DNA of 64,000 bases from Maniola hyperantus (GCF_902806685.2 NC_048543.1:10512106-10576105), one strand, 5' to 3'; positions 23,640 through 34,676 are shown, counted from the first letter of the stretch. Translations and numbers: made by a program. The notes: generated by a model not told the origin, from the sequence alone.

Positions 23640-23900
23640 AGCCGAGAGGGTCAAGCGGCTTGACGTCCAGCACATAGATTTGTTTTGCTTGATCAAGCTG
23701 TTTGATGCCAACTTGATGCGCCTGTCAAGAAACTTGATCAAACAAACGGCACATTTCTCATATCTCGGACACTGTCGCGTCAAGCAAATACATAAAATCG
23801 CATCAATCACGCGTCAAGCACGGTAATCCTTGACTCAAGCTTCAAGCAAACTTTGTAAACGGTTAAAATGCTTGACTTGACAAAATTTAGAACAGCTTGG
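23640..23900. repeat. Dense cluster of GCTTGA/TCAAGC words
   Basis: In about 260 bp the words TCAAGC, GCTTGA, CTTGATCAAG-like and GTCAAG recur at least a dozen times on both strands, for example GTCAAGCGGCTTGAC at about 23649, GCTTGATCAAGC at about 23686, CTTGACTCAAGCTTCAAGC at about 23828 and GCTTGACTTGAC at about 23870. Such short inverted words are typical of subterminal repeats in DNA transposons, but no terminal repeats were found. Confidence 0.7.
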
Positions 23901-23936
23901 AGCTTGGATCTTGCATCCTGGAAACGGACATGAGCT

Positions 23937-24020
23937 AGTTTTTATACCAGAAAATCAAAGAGTTCCCACGGGATTTTTAAAAATCCAAAATCCATGTGGA
24001 AGAACCACATCATCTATTTG
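23937..24020 (+). mobile_element. Helitron-like short element (family Q), fragment
   Basis: CCAGAAAATCAAAGAGTTCC and CACGGGATTTTTAAAAATCC precede a decayed 3' end (CACATCATCTAT, with CTAG changed to CTAT). Confidence 0.45.
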
Positions 24021-25437
24021 GAACAGAAATAGCTTGCATCTCGGAGTTAGATTATTGTAGAGACTACTTTTTATTTCAGAAAATCAAATCAAAGTTGCGG
24101 AAATCATTTAGATGTTTAATAAAGTGGCTGGTTGACGTTTATTTTGACGAATTTTGATCATCTGTGGACGTGTGTGTGTGATACACTAAATACTGCTAGC
24201 TAATAACCATGACTGTGTTGTATTGTATATTTTATAATATTGCTCTAATGATGATTTAATAAAAAACTACAGTGAAACGGCGAAAATTATCACATATTAT
24301 ACCATTTGGAATATTTAGAAATTGGATGTTAGGTCTTGTCTGATGTCTGCGCTTGTTCTTGTAATTTTTCCTGGTGCCTTTGAGCGAGAAAAAGAAGCCA
24401 CCAAAGAGCGGTCAATGTAAGCAAGGCTCTTAATAAATTACAGAAATTGGTGGCCAGGAGACTAATACCCTCGGAATGGGTATAAGCCGGTCGTAACGAC
24501 GACGGTTAACTGTGCGTGCAGTAATCATTTTTGGACAGGATATTTATAGTGTCAGAGTCGGCCGATAGAATTCCGGTTAAATACAGCGGATGATTTTTAC
24601 TTTGATTTTCCATATACAAATGACTCTTATTAGTTATGAGTTTATAACCCTATTTTCTATATCTTCTTTCGACTTCTGATTTAGCTTTATGGCTATTAGT
24701 CGTGCCACACCAGCCGCCTGAATCCAGCGGCTTCCTGGTTTCAAGATTACATTTGTAATAAAATAGATAAGAGTAGAAACTTACTGACTTTACATTATCA
24801 ACGTACAGCTCAAACTGCATCTAGAAACTCGAGATTTTGCATGTAGGTTTTCTTTAATTGCAAATCCTCACTTAGAATTAATTTTGAAAAATTCAAATAG
24901 AATTTTTTAAATACTCAAATTCCGTTGCAGAAAAAAGTTAGTATAAATATCTCTCTTTATTGTCTAAAGATTATTTTAGCAATTGTAATGAAACATTTAA
25001 CTTTACCTATTGCAAGTTCAAACGGCGAGGCGGCGGCGCGGCGCCGCCGGCGCTACAGTGGCAAAAAAGTGTGGTATGCCATATTTTGTGCCCCAGTTTT
25101 CCGTGTTATTAGTTGTGACGTTAAATTTCGTATGTAGAAGATTTATAAGACTTTTCACGACTATCTCTCAATCTATAACTTCCGTCTGTTCTGTTCTTAT
25201 TAAAAGGATTCGTGGAATAAATGATGGTTAATAAACGCTTACTCGGAAATTAAACTATGGAAAATTGCTTCCATAATGATAATACTTAATTATTATTGAT
25301 TTCTTCCTACCTATTTTTATTAAGAAGATACAATTGATTCAAATGAAAATCTATTAGGGTTAAAATAATTTTACTACTTAGATTATGATAAACAGTTGGA
25401 AATTTAGAATTCTGCATCAGTCATATAGTCATTACAC
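24021..25437. other. Non-coding stretch with a GC-rich palindrome
   Basis: No gene seen. A family R-like fragment (CAACGTACAGCTCAAACTGC) lies at about 24799. A GC-rich, nearly palindromic patch CGGCGGCGCGGCGCCGCCGG lies at about 25032-25051 within otherwise AT-rich DNA. Confidence 0.4.
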
Positions 25438-25439
25438 TA

Positions 25440-25466
25440 GCGGCACGCTATGATGGCCGGTTTGAC
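25440..25466. repeat. Terminal inverted repeat, distal to transposase start
   Basis: GCGGCACGCTATGATGGCCG plus GTTTGAC, the exact reverse complement of 27576-27602. The next inner base is already mismatched, so the perfect repeat is 27 bp. Confidence 0.95.
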
Positions 25467-25694
25467 ACATTACAATAGTGATGTGGAATGTCAATTTATT
25501 CTCGAACAAAAAACAATTAAGTTTTGTTTTTGTACCTGATTAAATAGGTTTAATAAAACAAAAATGTATATGTTTATTTAATTTATTTGAACGAACTGAA
25601 TATTTGAACGAAAATGAATATACATACTTTATATGCACACAAGAAACCATATGAATACAAAAGATACCGAAAAAGGTGCCACAAAAGGCCATAA

Positions 25695-27033
25695 TTAATC
25701 AGATTCGTCCATACTACTATTTTCACTGTCGTCACTGCTATCATCACATACATTAATAATTATATGTTCGTTTTCTATAATATTATCTATTTTCACATCT
25801 CTTTCATAATCTTCCCTTATTAATTTAACAGTTCTATTCACAACCTTTTCCCAGTCTCCTTTAGTCACATGTTCACAAGCTTCTTCTAATAATTTTAGCA
25901 TTTTTTTTGTGGTAAATGGGGGTTCTGTATTGTGTCTTGCAGCATATCCCTTAATTTGAGCCCACACCAACTCAATCGCATTATACTCACAATGGTAAGG
26001 CGGTAACCGTATAACTCTGTGCCCATGTTCTAATGCTATTTCGTCAATGACGTATCGGATCTTGGTTGGTTTGTTTTCTTTTAAAAGACGTACTAATTCC
26101 GCTTTTAACATATTCATGTTTGCATCTACGCCATTTTTACGAAGCCATGCGACGATATCAGCTTTCTTTTGGGATTGGGCAGGTGGCTTGTCAATTTGCA
26201 TCGAGTGGTATGGGGCGTTGTCCATAATTATAATAGATGGTTCAGGGAGGCTACACAACATTGAGGTAAACCATTCAGTAAACTTTTCTCCATTCATGTC
26301 TTCATGATAGTCTCCAGTGGTTTTGACGCAAAAGCCATGAGAGAACCTTCGACAAACCCGTTGATGGTTCCGGCGTGACAAATTATAAGTCGCGATCCTT
26401 TTCCTACAGGAACTTTGGAAGTAGATGCTGCTGTGTCATCGTTCCAAGAACGGCCTACAGTATGGTTAGCATTAAGCCATGTTTCATCCAAGAACACAAC
26501 ATTTTGCCAATTTTTGATTTCTTTCACTTGCCGTAAAAAAGTATACCTTGCCATCGCTATATCAAATCTTTCCATCAATATTTTGCGTTTGTTACATTTT
26601 TTGTATCGAAATCCAATGGTCTTCAAAATCTTCGTTAAAGAACTTTCCCCACCGAAGAATAATCCAGCTTCCTTCAGTGAATGCACCAACTTTTTTCTTG
26701 TTGGATACTCCTTCTGTAAATAGTAGCCGTAAACATGTCTTCGGATAGCATCGGCATCAAAGCTATCGATGCCTACGACTGGTTTTGCTCGTTTTCTCTT
26801 TTTTGGTGTGTGAAGTTTATTTTCTTCTGTGCCAGTCTCGCCATATTTTTTTTAGTTATCCGTCTAACAGTTCGTTGTCCAATATTAAGCGCATCAGCTA
26901 CGCGTTCAACCACTGACGTTATAGGTAAAATTGGCCCTCCATTTTGAGCTTCACGATCGAAATAGTTACGAAGGCGTATTAGGAACTCACGTGTCTGACT
27001 ATTTAGAACAGTTCTCTGCGTACGTTCGGTCAT
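25695..27033 (-). pseudogene. DD82E (Sailor-like) transposase, two frameshifts
   Basis: The protein of about 446 residues (with shifts) starts at the ATG at 27033. In order: an N-terminal helix-turn-helix region (VVERVADALNIGQRTVRRI, about residues 40-58); a basic PKKRKR nuclear-localisation-like motif encoded at 26789-26806; VGIDSFDADAIRRHVYGYY; first catalytic Asp in VVFLDETWLN; second in IIIMDNAPYHS; catalytic Glu in PPYHCEYNAIELVW; and an acidic tail DDSSDDSENSSMDESD. Asp-2 to Glu is separated by 82 residues, far more than in mariner (34) or Tc1. Frame changes occur at a T8 run (26846-26853) and near a T4 run (26321-26324); in both cases one more A on the coding strand would restore the frame. 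They may be true decay or homopolymer errors in the assembly. It would bind the TIRs and catalyse cut-and-paste in the nucleus. Confidence 0.9.
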
Positions 27034-27575
27034 ATCGACGAAATCCACAACAAAGGGCTTGAACAGAGTCCAAATTAACGAGCAAGGGTCAACAGTAATG
27101 CAGTATCAATATTTGAAATCCAAAGCCAGGTCAAAACTATATCACAATCGCATTGCACTGACAGTTTATACTTTTCGAAGCAACGTCAATTCGAAACTGC
27201 TTTGTTTTGCATTGAGCATTGACGCGAGTTTGCCGGAGGTAGTAGTTGTGCTAGCCAGCGATCCTATGTGACGATCGTATTAGATTCCATTTTTAAAAAT
27301 TTATTGATATTTTTTTGCGATTTCAGAGGTTTGTCCACATAGTGAAAATTGTTCATATTCACAAGTACATTCACCCCTTAAATGGTGCAAACTGATTTTT
27401 CTACACTTGTATACATTTAAGAAATCAATTTAATAAATAAATTTTGAGTCCTAAACCTAAAACTACATTCGATAAAATTTATGAATCTCTGCACATCACT
27501 ATCGTCAATAAAGTAATACAATTATTTCCTTCAAAGTCGTTATCAATTAATACGGAACTTCATGAGCGGACAAAC

Positions 27576-27602
27576 GTCAAACCGGCCATCATAGCGTGCC
27601 GC
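27576..27602. repeat. Terminal inverted repeat, transposase-start side
   Basis: GTCAAACCGGCCATCATAGC plus GTGCCGC, pairing perfectly with 25440-25466 and followed by TA. Confidence 0.95.
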
Positions 27603-27604
27603 TA

Positions 27605-30600
27605 GGTTAGTCATATTATAATTTTTGAATTATACTTCATGTTATACCTACCTATCGTATCGTTTACCTACCTACCTAAGTACCTACGGTTTATATACAT
27701 ATACCTACGCATGAATCGTAGGTAGAGATATATTATATTGTTAGAATACTAAAAAGCTGATAGAAATAACCGAAATAAACAACACATTAGGAGTATAAAT
27801 AAATTAAGAGCGATCATTGTGACGGCCTAAAAAGCTACTCCATTTTCAATTAGAATGAAAGCCGGGGACGATATGGATATTTTGCGAAATGGGAAAATAA
27901 TCGAATTTCGACTGAATAATGAGAGGACCCTTCGATGAATGGTAACAGGAGAGCATGACAACACAAAGGGTATTTAACTCGCACTTAGTACTTTTTGCCC
28001 CATACGCCCCGCTGTGCCGGACACCCCCAGCCTCCCCTGCGATTATTTTGTCGTTATCACCCTATAACGTATGTAGGATAAGCGACTGAACGAGCGAGCT
28101 TTGGCGATACACTCACCAACAAAGTATAACGTTCACGCTGAAATATGAACTTTACGTTAAAGACAATAAGAACTAAAGGTTGCCTAACATAGCGTTGCCT
28201 GTTGCCATTATCTATTTAACCGTCTTCTAATCCTTTGATTTATAATATCCCGTTAAAATATCGCCCGTGGCTGCAATATATTTAAATTATTCGAGCGGTC
28301 AATTAACGAGATAGGTTTTGGCGCGATACCTGAACATGAACAAGTCACGATATAGCGCTGTTAGCGGATGGGTGGCTCTTTCAATTTAGAAATTGAACCG
28401 CAAGCTCCTACAATAAAACAATAGGCGGTAAATGAATACAACCAATACTAGCTACGATGTATGGCGGCGATGTTTATACCAATTTCTTAAATAGAAAATA
28501 CATATTATGTTTCACAAACAAATCATTCTGTACCAAAGTTTTATTCTTAACTAAGCCTACGTTCACGTGCGTTTTTTAAACATTCTCCTGTATGTCACGT
28601 TACCAATAAGTGACACTCATTGAAAACTTCTTCTTGGTCTTTGCAGTAGGTAGTGACGAGTTGACGAAACGAATAGGCAAGTATGGATAAGTGAATACAA
28701 TTCACTCACGATATTGGCGCAAGAGTAACATTCTGCTAATGAAGGTGAAACTTATTCACACGTGAAAGTCATACGCTCACAAAAAGCTTGGAAAGTTCCT
28801 CTTTGAACGGTTGCGGTGCCCGCATTTATTAGTTAAGTCAAACACACCTTTTTAAACTCTGTCCCAAATATTTCAAACTTGCCTCTATTTGAACAGACAA
28901 ATTTTCACCAAACACTCTATTGATACAAATAATTTTGCGAGGCAAGGGAAACGATATTTCACCAGGGGTTTGTGGGAGCCAAGTTAGTTAGCAAACTTTT
29001 TTGCTTTTCGTTAAAAAGCGGCGTGGATTAATTTGGGTGTCGGCGTGATACTTATTTACAATAATCCGACTTGTGGGAGCTCCCGAATTGTTAGATTTTC
29101 GTTTTCAGCGAATTTTCGTATTCGCTAGAGAATAGGGATTTCGAATACCTAATAAAACTCGATGTGAAAAAGTTTGATGGATAATCCTAATTGTAATTTT
29201 CTTTCTTTTATTTTTCTTTAGTAAAAAGAGAACTATTACTACCTTGAAGAGTAGCCAAAACTTTAATCAGTCATTTGTATATAATAGTCCACTTCAGCTG
29301 CCTCGACGTGCGGGCCGTGCTTGGTGGAGTTGTGCAAGAGTGCAGAACTGTTCACGTTTGTATGTGCCTACCTATAAGGTATAAGAATTTTTTAATCTAT
29401 TAGAAAGCTTCTATGCTAGTAAGCATACTTAGGAGCAGGAATTCAACCGTAGACATATGCTATGGTTGAAAATTATGAAGTGTCAATAGCGCCGTGAGGT
29501 ACGGAAATACATCCTAAGAGTACGTTCAAACTTCAAATCACATCAATAGGATGACTCCTACCACATCCTAACCTCTACTACAAGCTGTATGTTTATAGTT
29601 GGAGAGGAAAGGGAGGTATCAGTTTTCGTAAGCTTCGTTCAAAGAAACAAAAGGGATAATATGACAAAATAATCTGATTACATCACTATCAGGTTACGTA
29701 TGCAGAACGTAATCCCCGGACTAAATATTACGTGCTCGCCAAGATCGCCCTTTTTCATAATCCCTAAGAATTTTCGGTCTAATGAGGTGTCCGTTTACAT
29801 TAAGGATATATTTATTTTACCTTTTCTGAAGGTAAAATGTTTTCGAGCGTAATATTTTACAAAGAATTACAAAAATCTGGATTAGGAAGCCTGAGGACCG
29901 GATGTAGAAGCGCTTATTGGAAAAGGCCTATAGATGTCAAGAACTGAAAGAATGATAATTACGATTACGAAAGGTCGTTTCGCGATTTACCCTCAAAGTT
30001 AAGAATAAATATTAATTATTATTTAACTCTACAGATAAAACAGTACCTACCATGACTGATTGACTGACAGGACACGCAAAGCCTGAACCCAGGTTCATAG
30101 AGATTTGAAATTTGGAGAAAATATTGTGTGTTGCCGTATTTCCTTTTGCCGTAGCGCCCCTCTAAGCTAAAGGCGCACGCACTAAAGCAGATTTTTGAGA
30201 AACTCCAACGGCATCTTTATAAACCGTAAAACCGTAAAGTAAAAATAAAGTCGCGGGAACTTATTCCCGCTAGTCCCAAATAAAAACCCCAATTTCGATA
30301 CTTGGACTAGCTAACTTATACTGCTTCAACAGCTACAGTTCGTGAAAATTTCTATTTTATACTCATTCAGTCGTCAATTTTGCACAGATTACATAGTCTA
30401 CATTGTAAACGTATTTTTTTTAAACGTAACTACTGTCTACTAGTGTACCTATCAGGTATATTAAAGCGTCAGTGACAAAATGTTAAAATGCATACATTTA
30501 GGTAAGCCGTCCACAATAACGAACGGGCTGCTATAACATTAGCATACTGCGATGGGAAATCTCATGATTAACATTTTTATTAAACAAGGATTAGCCCTAA

Positions 30601-30885
30601 TCCTTTTTTATTCGACAATTAGAAACGTTATCTCGGACAGAGCAGTCGTAAAGAGTTGGAATAGCTATCGACTTTGTAATTAACAAAATTACCTCCATAA
30701 TATTTTAGATAAGGTTTAATGAAAGTTTAAGTTTATATTTATCTTAATTCATTGGGTGTTAATTTTGGTACTTTTTTATTAGGCAGTGTAATAATTCACT
30801 TAAGCTACTAAACTAAGTGTGTTAATAAAAATTTAACCTATTGCAAATAGTAGCGTGCACAAGTTTTTATCTACATATTATAATA
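27605..30885. other. Longest repeat-poor stretch, about 3.3 kb, non-coding
   Basis: No gene was recognised on either strand. The only repeat noted is a short SINE family F fragment (TAGTTGGAGAGGAAAGGGA at about 29597). A stretch this free of recognisable transposons is unusual for this window and could hold conserved regulatory DNA. Confidence 0.4.
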
Positions 30886-31004
30886 AATATAGCGAACAAA
30901 CGACCAAGCGGATCACCTGATGTGAAGTGATTACCGCCGTCCATGAACATTAAAAGCAGCATCAGAGGTACCGCCAATGCGTTGCCGGCTTTTCAGGAAT
31001 TTGT
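30886..31004 (+). repeat. Dispersed repeat S, copy 2
   Basis: AGCGAACAAACGACCAAGCG, CACCTGATGTGAAGTGATTA, CCGCCGTCCATGAACATT and AATGCGTTGCCGGC run in the same order as at 12767-12885. Downstream (about 31008-31051) an 11-bp stem GTCTATTATCT/AGATAATAGAC flanks a short loop. Confidence 0.6.
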
Positions 31005-31265
31005 CTATTATCTCTGTCTGTCAAACAAATTTGACCAGATAATAGACAGACATAGATGAGAGAGAGATATATTATAATTAGATCCTCTCTGCAATAGAAA
31101 AAATCTTATTTGATCCTGAATCGACGATAATGTCAAATATTAGGCTATGGTTACGTAAAATCGAAGAAAATGAGGGCTACTTTAAGGCTACCTATCGTCA
31201 AATGTACTAACATTTGACGCCTGCCAGTGATGTCGAAACTTCAACGTTTTGCTAGAAGTTCCCTA

Positions 31266-31389
31266 ACAGCGATGCAATCACGCAGTCATCCGATCCAAAT
31301 CCGTGAAAATATAAAAAATATTTACGACACGTGCCATAAGCGTAAGGAACGTGAATCACGGACACGATCGGATGAGTGCGTAACCGCCG
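31266..31389. mobile_element. TA-flanked MITE, copy 2
   Basis: Related to 20240-20392: AATCACGCAGTCATCCGATC at the left and GATCGGATGAGTGCGTAACC at the right form inverted arms. TA at 31264-31265 and 31390-31391. Confidence 0.65.
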
Positions 31390-31391
31390 TA

Positions 31392-32218
31392 ACTGTCGTG
31401 AATTGTGGTGTAGTTACGGACTAATGACAATACCTTCCCTTTTTGTATGAGCTAATGTGCGGAATAATAGACATATAGATATTATGTAGCTTACATAATA
31501 TTATGATACAAAAATTTTCTTTTTACCAGTCATTACTTGTGAGCACACCCACTGCGCGCCCCTCACCTCACACCTTCCAGGTTGACTGGGAGATAAGGTT
31601 CTCTAGCTTTAACATTTGTAGCATTTGTATAACCATATTGATTGGTAAAATAGTTATTAAGTATTATATTTATTTAATTAGATCCTTTTAAGATGGCCAA
31701 CGCAGACGATTCGAATAAACCAAGTACAACATTCAAAAGTCCATTTTCCCGATAACTGCTGTACCATACTCACGTAAATCGTAAAAAGTTCTTTAGATTT
31801 GATACTCCAATTCCACGGAATTACTTACCTATAAAATATGAGTTTTCGTCTTAGGGCTCGTAAAGCATTTCGACTTTTACAAATAAAATATTACCAATAG
31901 GTGCGACTCTTAAATGCCAGTCAGACGACGTGACCAAAAACGTAAATCGGGATTTATTAAAATACTAAACGTAAAATTCTTTTATATTTTGTACGTTTTA
32001 ATAACTTCGCTTTTTTATTCGTGAAAGTTCTTTCGTTTTATTTGTATTTTAATTTCAAAAGTCTTTGCTAAAGTCGTAGGTCGTAGGTATTTTGTTTGAG
32101 TACATTTTGTGCATGAATTATTTTCTATACTTAAATTTTTACCGATTTCTTTTGATACCTGCCTAAAATTGTAGCTTTAACGACATAGATATAAATAACA
32201 AGAGATAGATTTTCACAA
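31392..32218. other. AT-rich non-coding stretch, no feature seen
   Basis: No supportable gene or repeat. Confidence 0.45.
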
Positions 32219-32304
32219 ATGTTAATAAAAATCTGCGAAAAGTTGTTCACAGTTCCTAATGAGTAGTAACTGGTGAACAACTTTTCGCAGATTTTTATTA
32301 ACAT
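32219..32304. repeat. Perfect 32-bp-arm hairpin
   Basis: The left arm 32219-32250 (ATGTTAATAAAAATCTGCGA...) is the exact reverse complement of the right arm 32273-32304, with a 22-nt spacer that adds an AGTT/AACT pair. An RNA from either strand would fold into one long perfect stem. Pairing stops abruptly at the outer ends. It could be a recent templated inverted duplication, a tiny fold-back element, or a hairpin RNA precursor; no other copy was seen here. Confidence 0.9.
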
Positions 32305-32432
32305 ACTTACCCACAGCTCAAGAATGGATGAACTTGAGGAATGGCCTATTTTATCCCAAAAACCATACCACTATGAAATAATGAATTACAATGAGGATCA
32401 ATACACGAAAAACTTACACACTACTTATCTTT

Positions 32433-32708
32433 TTTAGGGTTCCGTACCCAAAGGGTAAACGGGATCCTATTACTGAGACGCTGCTGCCTGTCCGTCTGTG
32501 TGTCTGTCTGTCAGTCTACAGTTGAAATTTTCACAGATGATGTATTTCTGTTGCCGCTATAACAACAAATACTACACTACAACAGAATTAAATAAATATT
32601 TAATCAGGGGCTCCCATACAACAAACGTGATTTTTTTGCCGTTTTGATAGAGAACGAATGGTACGGAACGCTTCGTGCGTGAATCCGACTCGCACTTGGC
32701 CAGTTTTT
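32433..32708 (+). mobile_element. GGGTTCCGTAC repeat, shorter subfamily (P2)
   Basis: TAGGGTTCCGTACCCAAAGG at the left, GTCCGTCTGTGTGTCTGTCT, TTGAAATTTTCACAGATGAT in the middle, and ATGGTACGGAACGCTTCGTG with CCGACTCGCACTTGGCC at the right. The middle matches the minus copy at 54290-54530, not the longer P copies. Confidence 0.65.
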
Positions 32709-32770
32709 ATAGAATTAGCGGAATTAATGTTAATTCATTAGCTTACAATTTTTATACTTATATTAATTAA

Positions 32771-32870
32771 CTAGGTGACGCCGGTGACTTCATCCGCGTG
32801 GATTTAGGTTTTACAAAATTCTGTGGGAACTCTTTGATTTTCCGGGACACAAGAGTTCCGTACAGAATGT
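32771..32870 (-). mobile_element. Helitron-like short element (family Q), 3' half
   Basis: CTAG at 32771-32774, then inverted hairpin region (GTGACTTCATCCGCGTGG) and GGGAACTCTTTGATTTTCCG. The remaining half has been replaced. Confidence 0.5.
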
Positions 32871-33076
32871 CTAAAGCGAAGCTGCACAATCGCTGCACAT
32901 GTTTGCAAGTCGATAACCTGATCAAGTTTGATTTATTAGATCACGCCGTACTTGCATTGCCATTCAGCGCGCAGACTGTCTGCGAGCGCGCTTTCTATCA
33001 AAAGTTACACGTACAGGATATGCGAAGTTATATTACTTTGAGATTCAAATTTTCTATCTTTATATTTAAGTACTAA

Positions 33077-33357
33077 GGCCATTACGAACGTGCGAACGTG
33101 GTCATAAATCATTACGATGATAGGGTTGTGCGAATGCTGCAGAAGTCGTTATCGATAAAGGGATGCCGCTCAGATGCAGGTAGTAGACCAGGTAAAAAGT
33201 ATGGGCGCTTTTTATTACCTGTTAGCAACTATCGACAAATCCTTTTTTTACTGTTGCACACACATTAGGTTCTAGTTCCATAAGGCCTGTAAGTGCGAGC
33301 AGGTCTGATGAAAATGATTAATGACCCAATTTTCAGATTCGCAAGTTCGTAATGGCC
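33077..33357. mobile_element. PIF/Harbinger-type MITE, 281 bp
   Basis: GGCCATTACGAACGTGCGAA at the left pairs with TTCGCAAGTTCGTAATGGCC at the right with one mismatch. TAA lies directly outside both ends (33074-33076 and 33358-33360), the three-base TWA target duplication of PIF/Harbinger elements. No transposase is encoded. Confidence 0.8.
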
Positions 33358-33635
33358 TAAGTAAGCTTGGACCGATACAAAAAGCGATGCCAACTTGTCT
33401 AATTCGGCTCTTAGTAGGTATTTAGTTATGTTACGAGGACCGCGGGTAGGAGCCACTCTATTTCTGTTGCGTCTGGCGTAGATGTGAGACCATTCGTATC
33501 TTTGGCCAACTCTCATAATGTCAAAACGCTACGTGAAATGCGTGTTTGCCGGGAAACCTTGGCTCAACCAACCATAAATAAAAAACATTCATTTGAGTTT
33601 TAGCCATCGAGTGAGACGGGCTAGGTACCTATCAT

Positions 33636-33903
33636 ATCATCATCATAATGAACCCATCACCAACCCACTAGTGAGCACGGGTATCGTATCAAAATAAAAT
33701 GTGTTTTGGCCACAGTCCACCTTCACACTCCTTTGAGATCATTATGGAGAACTCTTAGGCATGCAGGTTTCCTCACGATGTTTTCCTTCACCGTCAAAGC
33801 AACTAATATTTAAATGCTTAAAAATAAGTGGTGTGTGCTCGGAATACAACTGCCAACCCTCCGAATAAGAGGTCAACGTATTAACTACTAGGCTATTACC
33901 GCT
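33636..33903 (-). mobile_element. tRNA-derived (GAT)n SINE (family G)
   Basis: Minus strand: GCGGTAATAGCCTAGTAGTT head, decayed B-box region, GGTGAAGGAAAACATCGTGA, GGAAACCTGCATGCC, and a GATGATGATATG end. It has a middle segment rearrangement (AAAATAAAATGTGTTTTGGC). Confidence 0.7.
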
Positions 33904-34239
33904 TCTATCGTGCACATATCACAGTCATGGAGACGTAGAAATAAAATATGGCAACAATCCTAAAACTCTACCCTTTATCAAGAAAGGAACGTCAAATAGC
34001 ATTTTGTTAAGATACCAATGGATCGAACTAAGTTTATTACATTACACGGTATATTATACGAAGTGAACAAAGACGAGATTTATTTATTGTCTGGCATCCA
34101 TCGAGATACCAATTAATCTCGTTGCGGTACAGACTGCACTCGTATATATCAAAAGCGTTCATGCACTAAGCCGAAACGCAATAACTTAGTATAAAAGATA
34201 TTGAGGAAATCTGTACATTCTATCTCGTGTGAGTATTTG

Positions 34240-34676
34240 ACGACCTCCCTGGCGCACTGGTAAGCACTGTGGTGTTATTAGTGGGAGGTCCCCGGTTCGA
34301 TTCCCGGCAGAGGTTTAGTATTTTATAATTTCTAAATTTTGGTCTGGTCTGGTGAGAGACTTCGGCCGTGGTTAGTTTGATTTATTGATTTGTTAAACAA
34401 TATCCTCGGTATGCTTACAGCAACGCCAAATCGCATACCGAGTCAGAAGTTACGTATGTACATATTTTATTGAATTCACATATACTAATATTAAAAACAT
34501 CTAACTGTTGGTGCTGAACAATCAGACCATTGAGCAAGGTGAGTGCTCTTAGGGTTGTTAGTTACCACTCTACCAGCAAAGCCGTGCCGCCAGCAATTAA
34601 GCGTTCCGATACGATGCCGTGTATAAACCAAAGGGCTGTGGGTTTAATAAAAAACTGCCATACCCCTTTCACGGCG
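34240..34676 (+). mobile_element. tRNA-derived SINE (family H), interrupted by an insertion
   Basis: The head has a good A box (TGGCGCACTGG, 34250-34260) and B box (GGTTCGATTCC, 34294-34304). The body then runs GGTCTGGTCTGGTGAGAG, TTCGGCCGTGGTTAG | insertion | TTACCACTCTACCAGCAAAG, CCGTGCCGCCAGC and ACTGCCATACCCC. Its 3' tail is lost. The copy at 62997-63233 shows the uninterrupted junction. Confidence 0.8.
34376..34556. mobile_element. 181-bp insertion nested in the SINE, GTTAG target duplication
   Basis: GTTAG occurs at 34371-34375 and 34557-34561, once in the intact SINE at 62997. The insert contains a 10-bp stem CTCGGTATGC/GCATACCGAG but no terminal inverted repeats, poly(A) or coding frame. 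The class is unknown. Confidence 0.65.

Larger units (their letters stand above)
25440..27602 (-). mobile_element. Full-length Sailor-like (DD82E) IS630/Tc1/mariner transposon, 2163 bp
   Basis: Both ends are present. A 27-bp terminal inverted repeat at 25440-25466 matches 27576-27602 exactly, and TA flanks each side (25438-25439, 27603-27604), the target duplication of the IS630/Tc1/mariner superfamily. The transposase is encoded on the minus strand (25695-27033), leaving about 230 bp and 540 bp of terminal non-coding DNA. The perfect TIRs and an ORF broken only by two small frame changes argue for a young insertion. The 82 residues between the second Asp and the catalytic Glu match the group named Sailor. 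No other copy or MITE derivative was seen in this window. Confidence 0.9.

Noticed and set aside
34240..34315. Candidate tRNA gene with good A and B boxes
   Set aside because: The acceptor stem does not pair and the sequence continues into a repeated SINE body.
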